Positions 8,075 through 16,105 are shown, counted from the stretch's first letter. The stretch is DNA of 64,000 nucleotides from Paenibacillus beijingensis (GCF_000961095.1 NZ_CP011058.1:3871501-3935500), one strand, 5' to 3'. Made by a program: numbers and translations. Notes: a model not told the origin generated them from the letters alone.

Positions 8075-9496
8075 ATGTCGAAATCGGTGGCATCGAACGA
8101 AATGCTGAATTCGGGGGAATCCCCGAACACTCGGAGAGAACCGGCTGAAAAACAAACTGGCTATACTCAGGAATTGCGACGGACGCTAACGTTTAAAGAT
8201 CTGGTTACTTTTGGCTTAATTACAATGCTGCCGATTGCTCCTACTCAAGTATATGCCCTGGCATCTGCCGAAAGCTTCGGTATGGCACCCCTTGTCTACT
8301 TGGTCGGTATGATCGCGATGGTGTTCACGGCGCTCAGCTACAGCGTGATGAGCCGTGAGTTTCCGATCGCCGGCTCAGCTTATTCATTCGTCCAGCGCGG
8401 ACTTAATCCTCATGTCGGATTTCTGACCGGATGGATCATTATCCTGGATTATCTGATCATACCCGGCATGCTCATTTCGTTCTCGAATTTGTGGCTTTCC
8501 GCCGTACTCCCCGGTATCCCCCCAATCGTCATTCTGATTGTCTTCGCCGCTATCATCACTCTCGTCAATGTTCGGGGCATCATTCTTACCCGCTGGGCCA
8601 GCTATCTTTTTCTTTTCTGCCAATTGGGACTAATAGTGATCTTTATTATTTGTGCTTTAAAATATGTGCTGATCGACGGTAATGGGCTAGGCGGGTTTTC
8701 ACTATCGCCTTTCTACCAGCCTGGGAAAGTCGACCTCCAATTCATCGCGACAGCCGCATCGATCGCTGTTCTTGGTTTTATCGGATTTGACAGCATCAGC
8801 ACGCTTTCCGAGGAAACTAGAAACCCGACCCGAACGGTCGGCAGGGCCGTCGTAGCCAGCTTATGCCTCATCGGTTTGCTATTTCTGAGCCAATCGTATT
8901 TTGCGACACTGGCTCACCCGGATCATACTGACCTGGATCCTGGAATGGGCTATTTTGACATTATCCGCGAAGTCGGCGGTGATGTGCTCTACTATGCCTT
9001 CATCGTAATCGGAGTCGCATGTGTGGGCATCGCCAACGCATTGACGGTTCAATCGGCTATTTCACGCGTAATCTACTCCATGAGCCGCGACAAGCTTCTC
9101 CCATTCTCCGGCATCCTATCCAAAGTACATGACAGGTACAAAACGCCGGCCAATGCAACGATTTTCGTTGGACTCGTTTCCGTTCTCACCGGGCTTTTCC
9201 TGTCCCTGGATCTGCTTGCCAAGCTTGTCAATTTCGGAGCCATGTCCACCTACATGCTGCTCAATCTTTCGGTTATCACCCACTTCATCATCAAAAACAA
9301 ACGAAGAGGCTTTGGGAGTCTCATTCGCTATCTCGTCTGTCCGCTTATCGGCTTCTCGGTCATAGGGTTCATATGGAGCGGCTTTGACAAGACGACTTAC
9401 ATCATCGGATTCGCATGGCTTGCAATAGGGATCGTGTTCGGCGCCATCAAATCAAAGGGATACCGCGAGGTGCCTCCTGCACTTTCGGAAATATGA
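8075..9496 (+). CDS. APC superfamily amino acid/amine permease
   Basis: 473 residues with 12 predicted membrane helices after a polar N-terminal tail of about 45 residues. It shows the APC signature of helix 1 (LVTFGLITMLPIAPTQVYAL), the helix 6 region GFIGFDSISTLSEETRNPTRTVG, and IVIGVACVGIANALTVQSAISRV. The EETRNP motif after helix 6 is common in YhdG/ethanolamine-type permeases of this superfamily. It probably imports the amino acid or amine degraded by the operon. GAGAGG (8061-8066) precedes ATG at eight bases. The 77-base gap before it shows no terminator, so it should be in the same transcript. Confidence 0.85.
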   Translation: MSKSVASNEMLNSGESPNTRREPAEKQTGYTQELRRTLTFKDLVTFGLITMLPIAPTQVYALASAESFGMAPLVYLVGMIAMVFTALSYSVMSREFPIAGSAYSFVQRGLNPHVGFLTGWIIILDYLIIPGMLISFSNLWLSAVLPGIPPIVILIVFAAIITLVNVRGIILTRWASYLFLFCQLGLIVIFIICALKYVLIDGNGLGGFSLSPFYQPGKVDLQFIATAASIAVLGFIGFDSISTLSEETRNPTRTVGRAVVASLCLIGLLFLSQSYFATLAHPDHTDLDPGMGYFDIIREVGGDVLYYAFIVIGVACVGIANALTVQSAISRVIYSMSRDKLLPFSGILSKVHDRYKTPANATIFVGLVSVLTGLFLSLDLLAKLVNFGAMSTYMLLNLSVITHFIIKNKRRGFGSLIRYLVCPLIGFSVIGFIWSGFDKTTYIIGFAWLAIGIVFGAIKSKGYREVPPALSEI

Positions 9497-9512
9497 GGGC
9501 AGGGGGCTTGAC

Positions 9513-10268
9513 ATGAGACTGAATAATAAAAGGGCAATCGTTACAGGAGCGGGACGGGGCATCGGCTTTCAAATCGCGAAGCGGTTTGCGGAAGAAGGCG
9601 CTCGTGTTGTGGCCACAGACGTTTTGGAAGCCGGGGCCGAAGCGGTGAGCGTGCTTAGCAACGCAGGGCTTGACATTGTCTTTCACCGCGCGGACGTTTC
9701 CCAAATCCTCGACGTCAGAGAGCTTGCCGAGTTCGCACGACGTACATTGGGCGGTGTCGATATCCTTGTCAACAACGCCGCCGTCAATATTCCCGGATCG
9801 ATACTGGAGCTGACTGAGGAAATTTGGGACCGGACATTCGATGTGAATGTTAAATCGATTTTTCTGCTATCACGCGAAATCATACCGGACATGCGGGGCG
9901 CAGGCGGTGTCGTGATCAATATGGGATCGGCTAATAGTTATGTAGCGGAACCGCGACTGGCCGCCTATGTGTCCTCGAAAGGCGCGATACTTATGCTGTC
10001 TAAAGCGATGGCATTAGATTTCGGGCCAGACGGCATTCGTGTGAACTGCATTTGTCCGGGCTGGGTTGATACATCGTTTAACGATCGTCATGCCGAACTG
10101 TTCGGCGGCAGGGACGAGGTATTGAAAAATATCGCCGATATTCATCCTATCGGACGAACGATTCAGCCGGAAGAGATTGCGAATACGGCAGTATTTCTTG
10201 CCTCCGACGAAGCAAGAGCCATTACGGGAGCCGGTATTTTGGTTGACGGCGGATATACGATTAAATAG
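9513..10268 (+). CDS. short-chain dehydrogenase/reductase (second in operon)
   Basis: 251-residue classical SDR with TGAGRGIG (residues 11-18), NNAAV (near 90), INMGSANSY around the catalytic Ser, YVSSK (Y-x3-K) and the C-terminal ITGAGILVDGGY. It lies 16 bases after the permease and is the last gene of the sigma-54 operon on this strand. It is only distantly similar to the first SDR, so it likely handles a different intermediate. The substrate is unknown. No clear terminator follows in 10269-10424; that gap holds only a short GCAAC/GTTGC hairpin. Confidence 0.85.
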   Translation: MRLNNKRAIVTGAGRGIGFQIAKRFAEEGARVVATDVLEAGAEAVSVLSNAGLDIVFHRADVSQILDVRELAEFARRTLGGVDILVNNAAVNIPGSILELTEEIWDRTFDVNVKSIFLLSREIIPDMRGAGGVVINMGSANSYVAEPRLAAYVSSKGAILMLSKAMALDFGPDGIRVNCICPGWVDTSFNDRHAELFGGRDEVLKNIADIHPIGRTIQPEEIANTAVFLASDEARAITGAGILVDGGYTIK

Positions 10269-10424
10269 CAACTGCAAGATTATATAAGGCAACTCGGTTG
10301 CTGGCGCCCCCGCTTAAGCCTTGCGTTTGCGACTGCAGGAACGATCAGGCGTTATTTTGCGAAGTGAGCGGGGAGGAGTGATAAACAAGGTGTGATATTA
10401 GAGATAACAATGCTGGCAAGCTCT

Positions 10425-11324
10425 TCAAATAGAAGTTAAACCCAGTAGATCTTGAAGGGTGCCGTCCAATTTGCTGTGTTTGAACGAAAAGCCTTCTCTC
10501 TCCAGCCGCTCGGGAATGACCCAGCGGCTCTTTAATATTAATTCCGTTTCGGTGCGCAGCAGAAAGGAGCCGATTTCAAGCATCCATTTGGCAGCGGGCA
10601 AGCCTGCTTTTCGGTTCATCGCCGCTCGAAGCTGTCTCATCAGCTCGCGGTTCATAACGGGATTCGGCGCCGAACAATTGAAGATCCCGCTCAGGTCTTC
10701 TCTCTCTTTAAGAAAAAGAATGATGCGGAATAAATCTTCCACGTGAATCCAGCTAAACTTTTGATTGCCCGATCCCTGGACGCCGCCAAGCCCGAATGTG
10801 ACGAGATTCCGGTAAGGGATCATAACGCCTCCATGCTCCCCGAGTACAATCGCGATTCGCAATGCGATTTGCCGGGTCTTCGGCAATTCGAACGAAAAAA
10901 ACGCGCGCTCCCATGCTTTGGCTACTTCAACGGAAAAGCCGGAACCGATTTCGCCGTTTGCTTCCGTCATCGGCCGGTCTTCGGCATGCCGGTAAATGGT
11001 AGCTGTGCTGGAGTTGATCCAGAGCGGCGGCGGGCTGATGCACGCGGACAGCGCACTGCCCAAAATTTGCGTTGTCTCCTTTCTCGACTTAAGAATCGCT
11101 TCTTTATTTTTCCGGTTATAGCGGCAGTTGACCGACTTCCCGGCCAGGTTGATCACGAGCTCGGCATGTTCCATTGCTTCGGTTATGGCGCTCGGATCAT
11201 TCCAGGATAGATGCCCGGGCTGTCTCGAAATAATGCGTACTTCATATCCGAGTTGCATAAACTTCTCCTCTAAATATTTCCCGATAAAACCGGTCCCGCC
11301 GGCCAATATCACTTTCTTCTTCAT
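10425..11324 (-). CDS. yfhF: TIGR01777 family NAD(P)-binding epimerase-like protein
   Basis: 299 residues of the extended SDR fold; members are widespread but of unsettled biochemical function. The nucleotide motif GGTGFIGKYL (residues 9-18), VINLAGKSVNCRYN and SRKETTQILGSAL are characteristic, as is the C-terminal DUF1731-like segment (VIPERLEREGFSFKHSKLD). The usual family ending with a helical bundle of about 45 residues is complete. It runs opposite to both neighbours, facing the end of the sigma-54 operon. The start ATG is preceded by an AGGTGGG-type site. Confidence 0.85.
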   Translation of the reverse strand: MKKKVILAGGTGFIGKYLEEKFMQLGYEVRIISRQPGHLSWNDPSAITEAMEHAELVINLAGKSVNCRYNRKNKEAILKSRKETTQILGSALSACISPPPLWINSSTATIYRHAEDRPMTEANGEIGSGFSVEVAKAWERAFFSFELPKTRQIALRIAIVLGEHGGVMIPYRNLVTFGLGGVQGSGNQKFSWIHVEDLFRIILFLKEREDLSGIFNCSAPNPVMNRELMRQLRAAMNRKAGLPAAKWMLEIGSFLLRTETELILKSRWVIPERLEREGFSFKHSKLDGTLQDLLGLTSI

Positions 11325-11536
11325 GAGCCCACCTCAATTCGTCCGTATATGAGCCTGTAATATAGGGTATCGGGCTTATTTTAACACAGGTCGTCCCCCT
11401 TGAATGACACGGGCAGAGGTTTTATTATCACACTCTGAATAGAGTATACTGTCAGTACCTGGATGGAGGCGGCGAATCCGGTTTAGGATAACAGGAGCAT
11501 ATAATTGGTAAAATTATGCACGAAGAGGTGAGTCTG

Positions 11537-12151
11537 GTGGCGTTTGAACCTGTCGATGCTTCATTTTTTGGACAACCTACACTGGAATTGGCGCGTTCGC
11601 TGCTCGGCATGCTGCTCGTGAAGGAAACCGAAGCGGGTACGGCTTCGGGATGGATTGTGGAGACGGAAGCGTACATCGGGCCGGGTGACCGGGCCGCGCA
11701 CAGCTACAACAACCGGAGGACGGCCAGAACGGATGTCATGTTCGGTCCGGCCGGCCATGCGTACACTCACGTTATGCATACGCATTGTCTCCTTAATGTG
11801 GTCAGCGGGGACGTCGGCCATCCGGAAGGCGTCTTGATTCGCGCGCTTGAGCCTTGCACCGGAATCGAGCTGATGGCCAATCGCCGCGGACAAGTAAAAA
11901 AGAAACAAGAGCTTACAAACGGGCCCGGCAAACTGACCAAGGCGCTTGGAATCCGGATGGACGATTACCGCAGACCGTTATTTGAACGGCCGTTGTTTAT
12001 TGCGGAGGGCAGAGGAGTCGAATTTATCTCGTCCGGTCCGAGGGTCGGCATCGACAACAGCGGCGAGGCTAAAGATTACCCGTGGCGGTTTTGGGATGCG
12101 GGGAGTCCGTTTGTATCAAAAAATGCGGTGAGAAAAACGAAAATGATATAA
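11537..12151 (+). CDS. 3-methyladenine DNA glycosylase (AAG/MPG family)
   Basis: 204 residues, excising alkylated or deaminated purines from DNA in base-excision repair. Family features: LARSLLGMLLV, the catalytic VETEAYIGPGDRAAHSYNNRRTART region cut short here as VETEAY...DRAAHS, MFGPAGHAYTHVMH (Tyr that flips into DNA), CLLNVV, and NGPGKLTKALGI near the C-terminus. GTG 11537 follows GAAGAGGTGA (11522-11531) and is preferred over ATG 11516, which has no ribosome-binding site at a useful distance. Length matches the Bacillus AAG enzyme. Confidence 0.88.
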   Translation: MAFEPVDASFFGQPTLELARSLLGMLLVKETEAGTASGWIVETEAYIGPGDRAAHSYNNRRTARTDVMFGPAGHAYTHVMHTHCLLNVVSGDVGHPEGVLIRALEPCTGIELMANRRGQVKKKQELTNGPGKLTKALGIRMDDYRRPLFERPLFIAEGRGVEFISSGPRVGIDNSGEAKDYPWRFWDAGSPFVSKNAVRKTKMI

Positions 12152-12195
12152 AATGAAGGGTATAGTTGGATAACGATGGAATAGGGGGGATACGA

Positions 12196-12936
12196 GTGGA
12201 TTTAAACGGAAAAGTGGCGCTTGTTACCGGCGGCGGCACCGGCATCGGCAGAGAGACGTGCATCGCGCTCGCCAAGCGGGGGGCGGCGGTTGCCGTAAAC
12301 TATTCGCGTTCAAAAGAAGAAGCCGAAGAAACGGCGCAGCAGATCCGAAACGAAGGCGGGCGCGCCATCGCGCTGCAAGCCGACGTTTCAAGCGACAGTG
12401 AAGTAAGACGCATGGTCGATCGTATTGTGCAGCAATTCGGGACGGTCGATCTGCTCGTCAATAATGCCAGCATTACCCGGCACATCCCGCTTGACGATCT
12501 GGAAGCGGCAACGGAAGACGTATGGGACGCGCTCTTTGACGTGAATGTCAAAGGGATGTTTTACTGTGCCCGGGCCGTCGCGCCTTACATGAAACAGAAC
12601 AAACAAGGAGCCATCGTCAATGTCGGCAGCATTGCCGGACAAACGGGGGTAGGTTCTTCGCTGCCGTACGCTGTTTCCAAATCGGCCGTTCACGGGCTTA
12701 CGAAATCGCTCGCGCGGGCTTTGGCGCCTGAAATCCGGGTGTGCAGCGTGGCGCCCGGCGCTGTCGCAACAAGATGGTGGGCCGGAAAGGAACAGCAAAT
12801 GGAGCGGCTAAGCCCGAATCTTCCGCTGCAGCGCATCTCGACGGCCGAGGATATCGCCCATTTCATCTGCGCGACCTTGGAGCAAGAAGCAATTACAGGG
12901 CAGATTATCACCTTAGACTGCGGACAAACGCTGTAG
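12196..12936 (+). CDS. FabG-like 3-oxoacyl-ACP reductase / SDR
   Basis: 246-residue classical SDR with TGGGTGIG (about 10-17), NNASI (about 90), NVGSIAGQTGVG with the catalytic Ser, and YAVSK. The ending ITGQIITLDCGQTL replaces the usual VDGG. It is similar to FabG and glucose-dehydrogenase-type enzymes; the true substrate cannot be decided. The start is GTG 12196 after AGGGGGG at seven bases; ATG 12166 in frame lacks a site. It is convergent with the nitrate transporter gene and shares a bidirectional terminator with it. Confidence 0.82.
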   Translation: MDLNGKVALVTGGGTGIGRETCIALAKRGAAVAVNYSRSKEEAEETAQQIRNEGGRAIALQADVSSDSEVRRMVDRIVQQFGTVDLLVNNASITRHIPLDDLEAATEDVWDALFDVNVKGMFYCARAVAPYMKQNKQGAIVNVGSIAGQTGVGSSLPYAVSKSAVHGLTKSLARALAPEIRVCSVAPGAVATRWWAGKEQQMERLSPNLPLQRISTAEDIAHFICATLEQEAITGQIITLDCGQTL

Positions 12937-13021
12937 GTTTAGAATAGCGCACCGCGCCGCCCGTTATACATCATCATTGCTAATGCTAAGCTTCATCCGT
13001 TTTCTGTTTCGGTAACGCAAA

Positions 13022-13066
13022 AATACCGCCCGCGATCCGGCCGATAAGCCGGAAGCGGGCGGTATT
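13022..13066. terminator. bidirectional intrinsic terminator
   Basis: AATACCGCCCGC (13022-13033) pairs with GCGGGCGGTATT (13055-13066), with an inner CCGGC/GCCGG stem. T7 follows on the plus strand and an A run precedes, so it can end both the FabG-like gene and, read leftward, the nitrate transporter transcript. A further GGCAGC/GCTGCC hairpin lies at 13099-13114. Confidence 0.8.
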
Positions 13067-13140
13067 TTTTTGCTTCGGTCGTTCAGATCCCAAAATCGGC
13101 AGCTTATGCTGCCCGATCAGCGGACCGTTGGAAGGAGGTG

Positions 13141-14382
13141 TTAACCGCTGATCGTTTGTGCCGATTCGATAGGAGTCGTTTTGGCTTTGCCGCTTTCTCC
13201 CATCCAGCTGTTCCGCCATCTCATCTGCATGACAACGAGCAGGCAAAGCGCCGCGGCCGCAATGAGAGCGAGACAGATGAAGCCCAGCATATAAGAACCG
13301 GTCGATTTGTACAGGTTGCCGAGAATAAGAGGAAGCGCATATCCGCCCAGTCCTCCCGCAGCTCCGACAATGCCCGTCATCAGGCCGATTTCGTTTCCGA
13401 ACCGCTGAGGAACAAGCTGGAATACCGAACCGTTGCCGGCTCCAAGACACATCATGCCGATAAAGAGCAGCGTTAAAACTACAGGAAGGGGAGGCAGCGT
13501 TGCAACGCAAGCAAGCATGATCCCGGCGCCTCCATACAGGATGGTCAGCATCCGCGCGCCGCCGATACGGTCGGACAAGAAACCTCCCACCGGTCGGAAG
13601 AAGCTGCCGGCAATGACGCAGATGGTTGTGAAATCTGCCGCGCGTACCGGAGCAAGGCCGTATTGCGAATTGAAAAAGATCGTCAAATAGTTGGCAAGTC
13701 CGACGAATCCGCCGAATGTGACGCAGTACAGGGCGCAGAACACCCAGGCGTCCCCTTGCTTCAAAATGTTGGCATACTGGCTAAGCTTTTTAGGCGCCGG
13801 ACGGTTTGGACTGTCTTTGGCAATAAGCGTGAAGATGATGAAGACGAGAACGATCGGAATGATGGCTAGGCCGAATACGACTTCCCAGCTGCCGTAATGC
13901 TGGGCGATGCGGTTGGCGAACAGAGTCGTGAATACCGTTCCGCTGTTGCCCGCCCCGGCAATTCCCATCGCAAGACCTTGGTGCTCTTTCGAATACCACT
14001 GGCCTGCAAGCGGCAGCGCCGCTGCGAAGGAAGCGCCTGCAATACCAAGAAGCAGGGCGACGATATACATCTGATCAAGGGAATGAACGAATTTCCAGCC
14101 CATGACGAGCGGAACAAGCGTGACGAGCATACCGATTTGCCCGGTACGTTTCGGACCGATATAGTCGGTCAGAAAACCCAAAACGAGCCGCAAGATCGAT
14201 CCTCCAAGAATAGGAAGAGCAACAAGGTTCGCTTTTTGTACCGGATCCATCGCAAAATCTTTCGCAATGATGACGCTGAGCGGACCGATCAGTACCCAAA
14301 TCATAAAGCTGACGTCAAAATACAAAAACGCGCTGAACAGTGAAGGCTTATGCCCGCTTTGCCAAAACCCTTTTCTCTCCAT
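13141..14382 (-). CDS. narK: nitrate/nitrite MFS transporter (NarK/NasA)
   Basis: 413 residues, 12 membrane helices, major facilitator of the nitrate-nitrite porter family. Both nitrate-signature segments are visible: AGAGNSGTVFTTLFANRIA (helix 5) and GAGNGSVFQLVPQRF (helix 11), plus the loop GFLTDYIGPKR. It imports nitrate for assimilation by the divergent nasB-nasC products. Its leader, read leftward, carries a consensus promoter, a GlnR box, tandem hexaloop hairpins and a terminator (14468-14622). This predicts control by nitrogen status and by a nitrate-responsive ANTAR antiterminator. GGGAGAG and GAAGG precede the ATG. Confidence 0.92.
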   Translation of the reverse strand: MERKGFWQSGHKPSLFSAFLYFDVSFMIWVLIGPLSVIIAKDFAMDPVQKANLVALPILGGSILRLVLGFLTDYIGPKRTGQIGMLVTLVPLVMGWKFVHSLDQMYIVALLLGIAGASFAAALPLAGQWYSKEHQGLAMGIAGAGNSGTVFTTLFANRIAQHYGSWEVVFGLAIIPIVLVFIIFTLIAKDSPNRPAPKKLSQYANILKQGDAWVFCALYCVTFGGFVGLANYLTIFFNSQYGLAPVRAADFTTICVIAGSFFRPVGGFLSDRIGGARMLTILYGGAGIMLACVATLPPLPVVLTLLFIGMMCLGAGNGSVFQLVPQRFGNEIGLMTGIVGAAGGLGGYALPLILGNLYKSTGSYMLGFICLALIAAAALCLLVVMQMRWRNSWMGESGKAKTTPIESAQTISG

Positions 14383-14467
14383 CCTTCATCTCTCCCTTTT
14401 TTTTTTGATGAAGCCTGTCCGAGACCTTTGTTTCGTGCAGTCTGTACGGCTGCCGCCGGAAATTATC

Positions 14468-14512
14468 AAAAAAGGCCGCAACTCGTCCTTTAAATAGAAC
14501 GAATCGCGGCCC
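14468..14512 (-). terminator. leader terminator of the nitrate transporter transcript
   Basis: Read on the minus strand, GCGGCC-family arms (plus-strand 14474-14479 and 14506-14511) close a long stem that continues through the ACGAGT-like inner arm, with a TATTTAAA loop and six T (plus-strand A run 14468-14473). It lies about 90 bases before the transporter ATG, inside the leader, so it must be bypassed for expression. Confidence 0.8.
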
Positions 14513-14544
14513 CATTGCCGACGGCAGCACGTCATTGTGCAGCC
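14507..14544 (-). promoter_or_regulatory. ANTAR-type tandem hexaloop antiterminator, narK leader
   Basis: On the minus strand the first hairpin (plus 14523-14544) is GGC-T-GCAC, loop AATGAC, GTGC-T-GCC. The second (14507-14520) is CGGC, loop AATGGG, GCCG. Both loops are six bases with A1 and G4, the known ANTAR recognition pattern. The 3' arm of the second hairpin is also the 5' arm of the terminator, so binding and termination exclude each other. The regulator would be an ANTAR protein (NasR-like) encoded elsewhere. Confidence 0.8.
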
Positions 14545-14592
14545 TCTTGAATTTAGAATTGCTTCATCACGAAATTGTGATTTTCTACACAG

Positions 14593-14622
14593 ATTATAAA
14601 GACTAATCAAAGCCAATGTCAA
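14593..14622 (-). promoter_or_regulatory. SigA promoter of narK
   Basis: On the minus strand: -35 TTGACA (plus 14617-14622), 18-base spacer, -10 TATAAT (plus 14593-14598). This is a full consensus match. Transcription would start near 14586. The -35 is the right half of GlnR box 1, so a bound regulator would block RNA polymerase. Confidence 0.8.
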
Positions 14623-14633
14623 TATATATGACA
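14617..14633. promoter_or_regulatory. GlnR/TnrA box 1
   Basis: TGTCA-ATATATA-TGACA fits the 17-base GlnR/TnrA consensus TGTNA-N7-TNACA perfectly and is palindromic. Its centre is about 39 bp upstream of the predicted narK start and about 91 bp upstream of the moeA-side start. Confidence 0.85.
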
Positions 14634-14669
14634 CAACTTTTTTGGAAGTATTTTTTTCTAATCCAATAG

Positions 14670-14686
14670 TGTCATTTATATTGACA
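14670..14686. promoter_or_regulatory. GlnR/TnrA box 2
   Basis: TGTCA-TTTATAT-TGACA is a second perfect 17-base match. The box centres are 53 bp apart, about five helical turns. It overlaps the -35 of the rightward promoter, mirroring box 1 on the leftward promoter. Confidence 0.85.
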
Positions 14687-14709
14687 CTGCATCTCGGATC
14701 GACTATTCT
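14681..14709 (+). promoter_or_regulatory. SigA promoter of the moeA-nasBC-mobAB operon
   Basis: -35 TTGACA (14681-14686), 17-base spacer, -10 TATTCT (14704-14709). The predicted start is near 14716, seven bases before the first hexaloop hairpin. The weak -10 and the overlapping GlnR box suggest tight control. Confidence 0.7.
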
Positions 14710-14722
14710 TGGAACATAAGAC

Positions 14723-14766
14723 TCAGCACAACGGCGTGCTGACCAAGATGGCAATGACGCCCTTTT
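14723..14766 (+). promoter_or_regulatory. ANTAR-type tandem hexaloop antiterminator, moeA leader
   Basis: The first hairpin (14723-14742) is TCAGCAC, loop AACGGC, GTGCTGA. The second (14745-14766) is AAGA-T-GGC, loop AATGAC, GCC-C-TTTT, with one mismatch and one G-U pair. Both loops have A1 and G4. The second hairpin's 3' arm (14759-14761) is shared with the terminator that follows, so the two folds are mutually exclusive. Confidence 0.8.
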
Positions 14767-14800
14767 TCCTGTATATATGTATATAGGAAGAGGGCTTTTT
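14759..14800 (+). terminator. leader terminator upstream of moeA
   Basis: GCCCTTTTTCCT pairs with AGGAAGAGGGC across a TATATA-rich loop, followed by five T (14796-14800). It is located 40 bases before the moeA ATG, so it acts as an attenuator and not as the end of a gene. Confidence 0.8.
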
Positions 14801-14839
14801 CTGCATATGGGGATAAATAAAGTCATTAGGAGGGAGAGA

Positions 14840-16105
14840 ATGTCCATTAAATATGCTGACATCTCCGAATCCGTCACGGTTGATCAGGCCAATCTTAAGC
14901 TTGCGTCGCTTACCCGGCTTCCTTCTATTGAGAAGATCCGTTTGGAAGAAGCCGCAGGACGGGTACTGGCGATTGATTTCGCAAGTCCATTTCCGCTTCC
15001 GCCGTTTCGCAGGGCGGCTATGGACGGTTACGCCATCCGCTCCGAAACCGTCCGCTTCGCAAGCCCGGACAATCCGGTACAGCTTGTTGTTCAAGGCGAA
15101 ATAAAGCCGGGCCAGTATATGCCGGCATCGGCCCAGAAGGCGGGGGTGAACCGGGCGCTTCGCATCTTTACAGGCGCGCCTGTTCCCGATGTTTACGATG
15201 CCGTCGTCATGCAGGAAGCGGTTAGACGGATCGAGCAGCCGGACAACGCGCACCGCATTCAGATTGACCGCCCTTACCGCAGCGGCCAGCATATCGCCGA
15301 GCAAGGGGAAGATGTCCCTTCGGGAATGACATTGCTTGGCCAAGGTACGGTGCTGGGAGCGAAAGAGATCGCCGTGCTGGCCTCGTTCGGACAGATGGAG
15401 ATCGACGTCTTCCGCCAGCCGCGGATTGCGGTCATCCCTGTCGGAGACGAGCTGATGCCGCTCGGGAGCAAGCTTGGCCCGGGACAGATTTACGAGGCGA
15501 ACGGAATGATGATCCAGACGCGGCTGCGCGAGTTCGGAGCTTTAATTGTAAGATATCCGCCCGTACCGGACCGCCTCGAAGCGATTGAAACCGCAATCGG
15601 GGAGGCAGTCCGGCAGGCGGATATCGTTGTGACGACCGGAGGGGTGTCGGTGGGGGATTACGATCTGGTAAAGCAAGCGGCGCTCAATATCGGCGGAAGT
15701 CCGCTGTTCACCAAAGTATTGATGCGTCCCGGCACGCCGACCTCCGCCTTTGCAATAGATTCCCGGCTTCTGATCTGCCTGTCGGGAAACCCGTCGGCTT
15801 GTTTTGCCGGAATGGAGCTGCTGCTCCGTCCGGCCGTGATGCAGGCTTCAGGGCGCAAGGAGCGTCGGCTCGTATGGCTGGAAGGGCGACTGAGTGAACC
15901 GGTGGACAAACCATCCCCTTATCCGCGATATATACGCGCTTACGTGTACCGGGATGCGGATAAATGGAACGTCGAGCCGCTTCGGAACGATAAATCCGGC
16001 AATGTGGCCGCTTTCGCGCAAGCCAATGCGCTGGCGCTCATCCCGGCCGGGGGCGCCGGGGCCTCACACGGACAGGCGGTCCGCTGGGTCCCCCTCTCAT
16101 CTTGA
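14840..16105 (+). CDS. moeA: molybdopterin molybdenumtransferase MoeA
   Basis: 421 residues. It inserts molybdate into adenylylated molybdopterin to make Moco. Recognisable segments: PPFRRAAMDGYAIRSE (MoeA domain II/III boundary), IFTGAPVPDVYDAVVMQE, VIPVGDEL, TTGGVSVGDYD (the molybdenum-site motif) and LSGNPSACFAGMELLLRP. ATG 14840 follows AGGAGGGA (14828-14835); ATG 14777 in frame is inside the leader terminator and is rejected. It is first in the rightward nitrate operon, supplying cofactor to NasC. Expression depends on release from GlnR and on antitermination. Confidence 0.93.
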   Translation: MSIKYADISESVTVDQANLKLASLTRLPSIEKIRLEEAAGRVLAIDFASPFPLPPFRRAAMDGYAIRSETVRFASPDNPVQLVVQGEIKPGQYMPASAQKAGVNRALRIFTGAPVPDVYDAVVMQEAVRRIEQPDNAHRIQIDRPYRSGQHIAEQGEDVPSGMTLLGQGTVLGAKEIAVLASFGQMEIDVFRQPRIAVIPVGDELMPLGSKLGPGQIYEANGMMIQTRLREFGALIVRYPPVPDRLEAIETAIGEAVRQADIVVTTGGVSVGDYDLVKQAALNIGGSPLFTKVLMRPGTPTSAFAIDSRLLICLSGNPSACFAGMELLLRPAVMQASGRKERRLVWLEGRLSEPVDKPSPYPRYIRAYVYRDADKWNVEPLRNDKSGNVAAFAQANALALIPAGGAGASHGQAVRWVPLSS

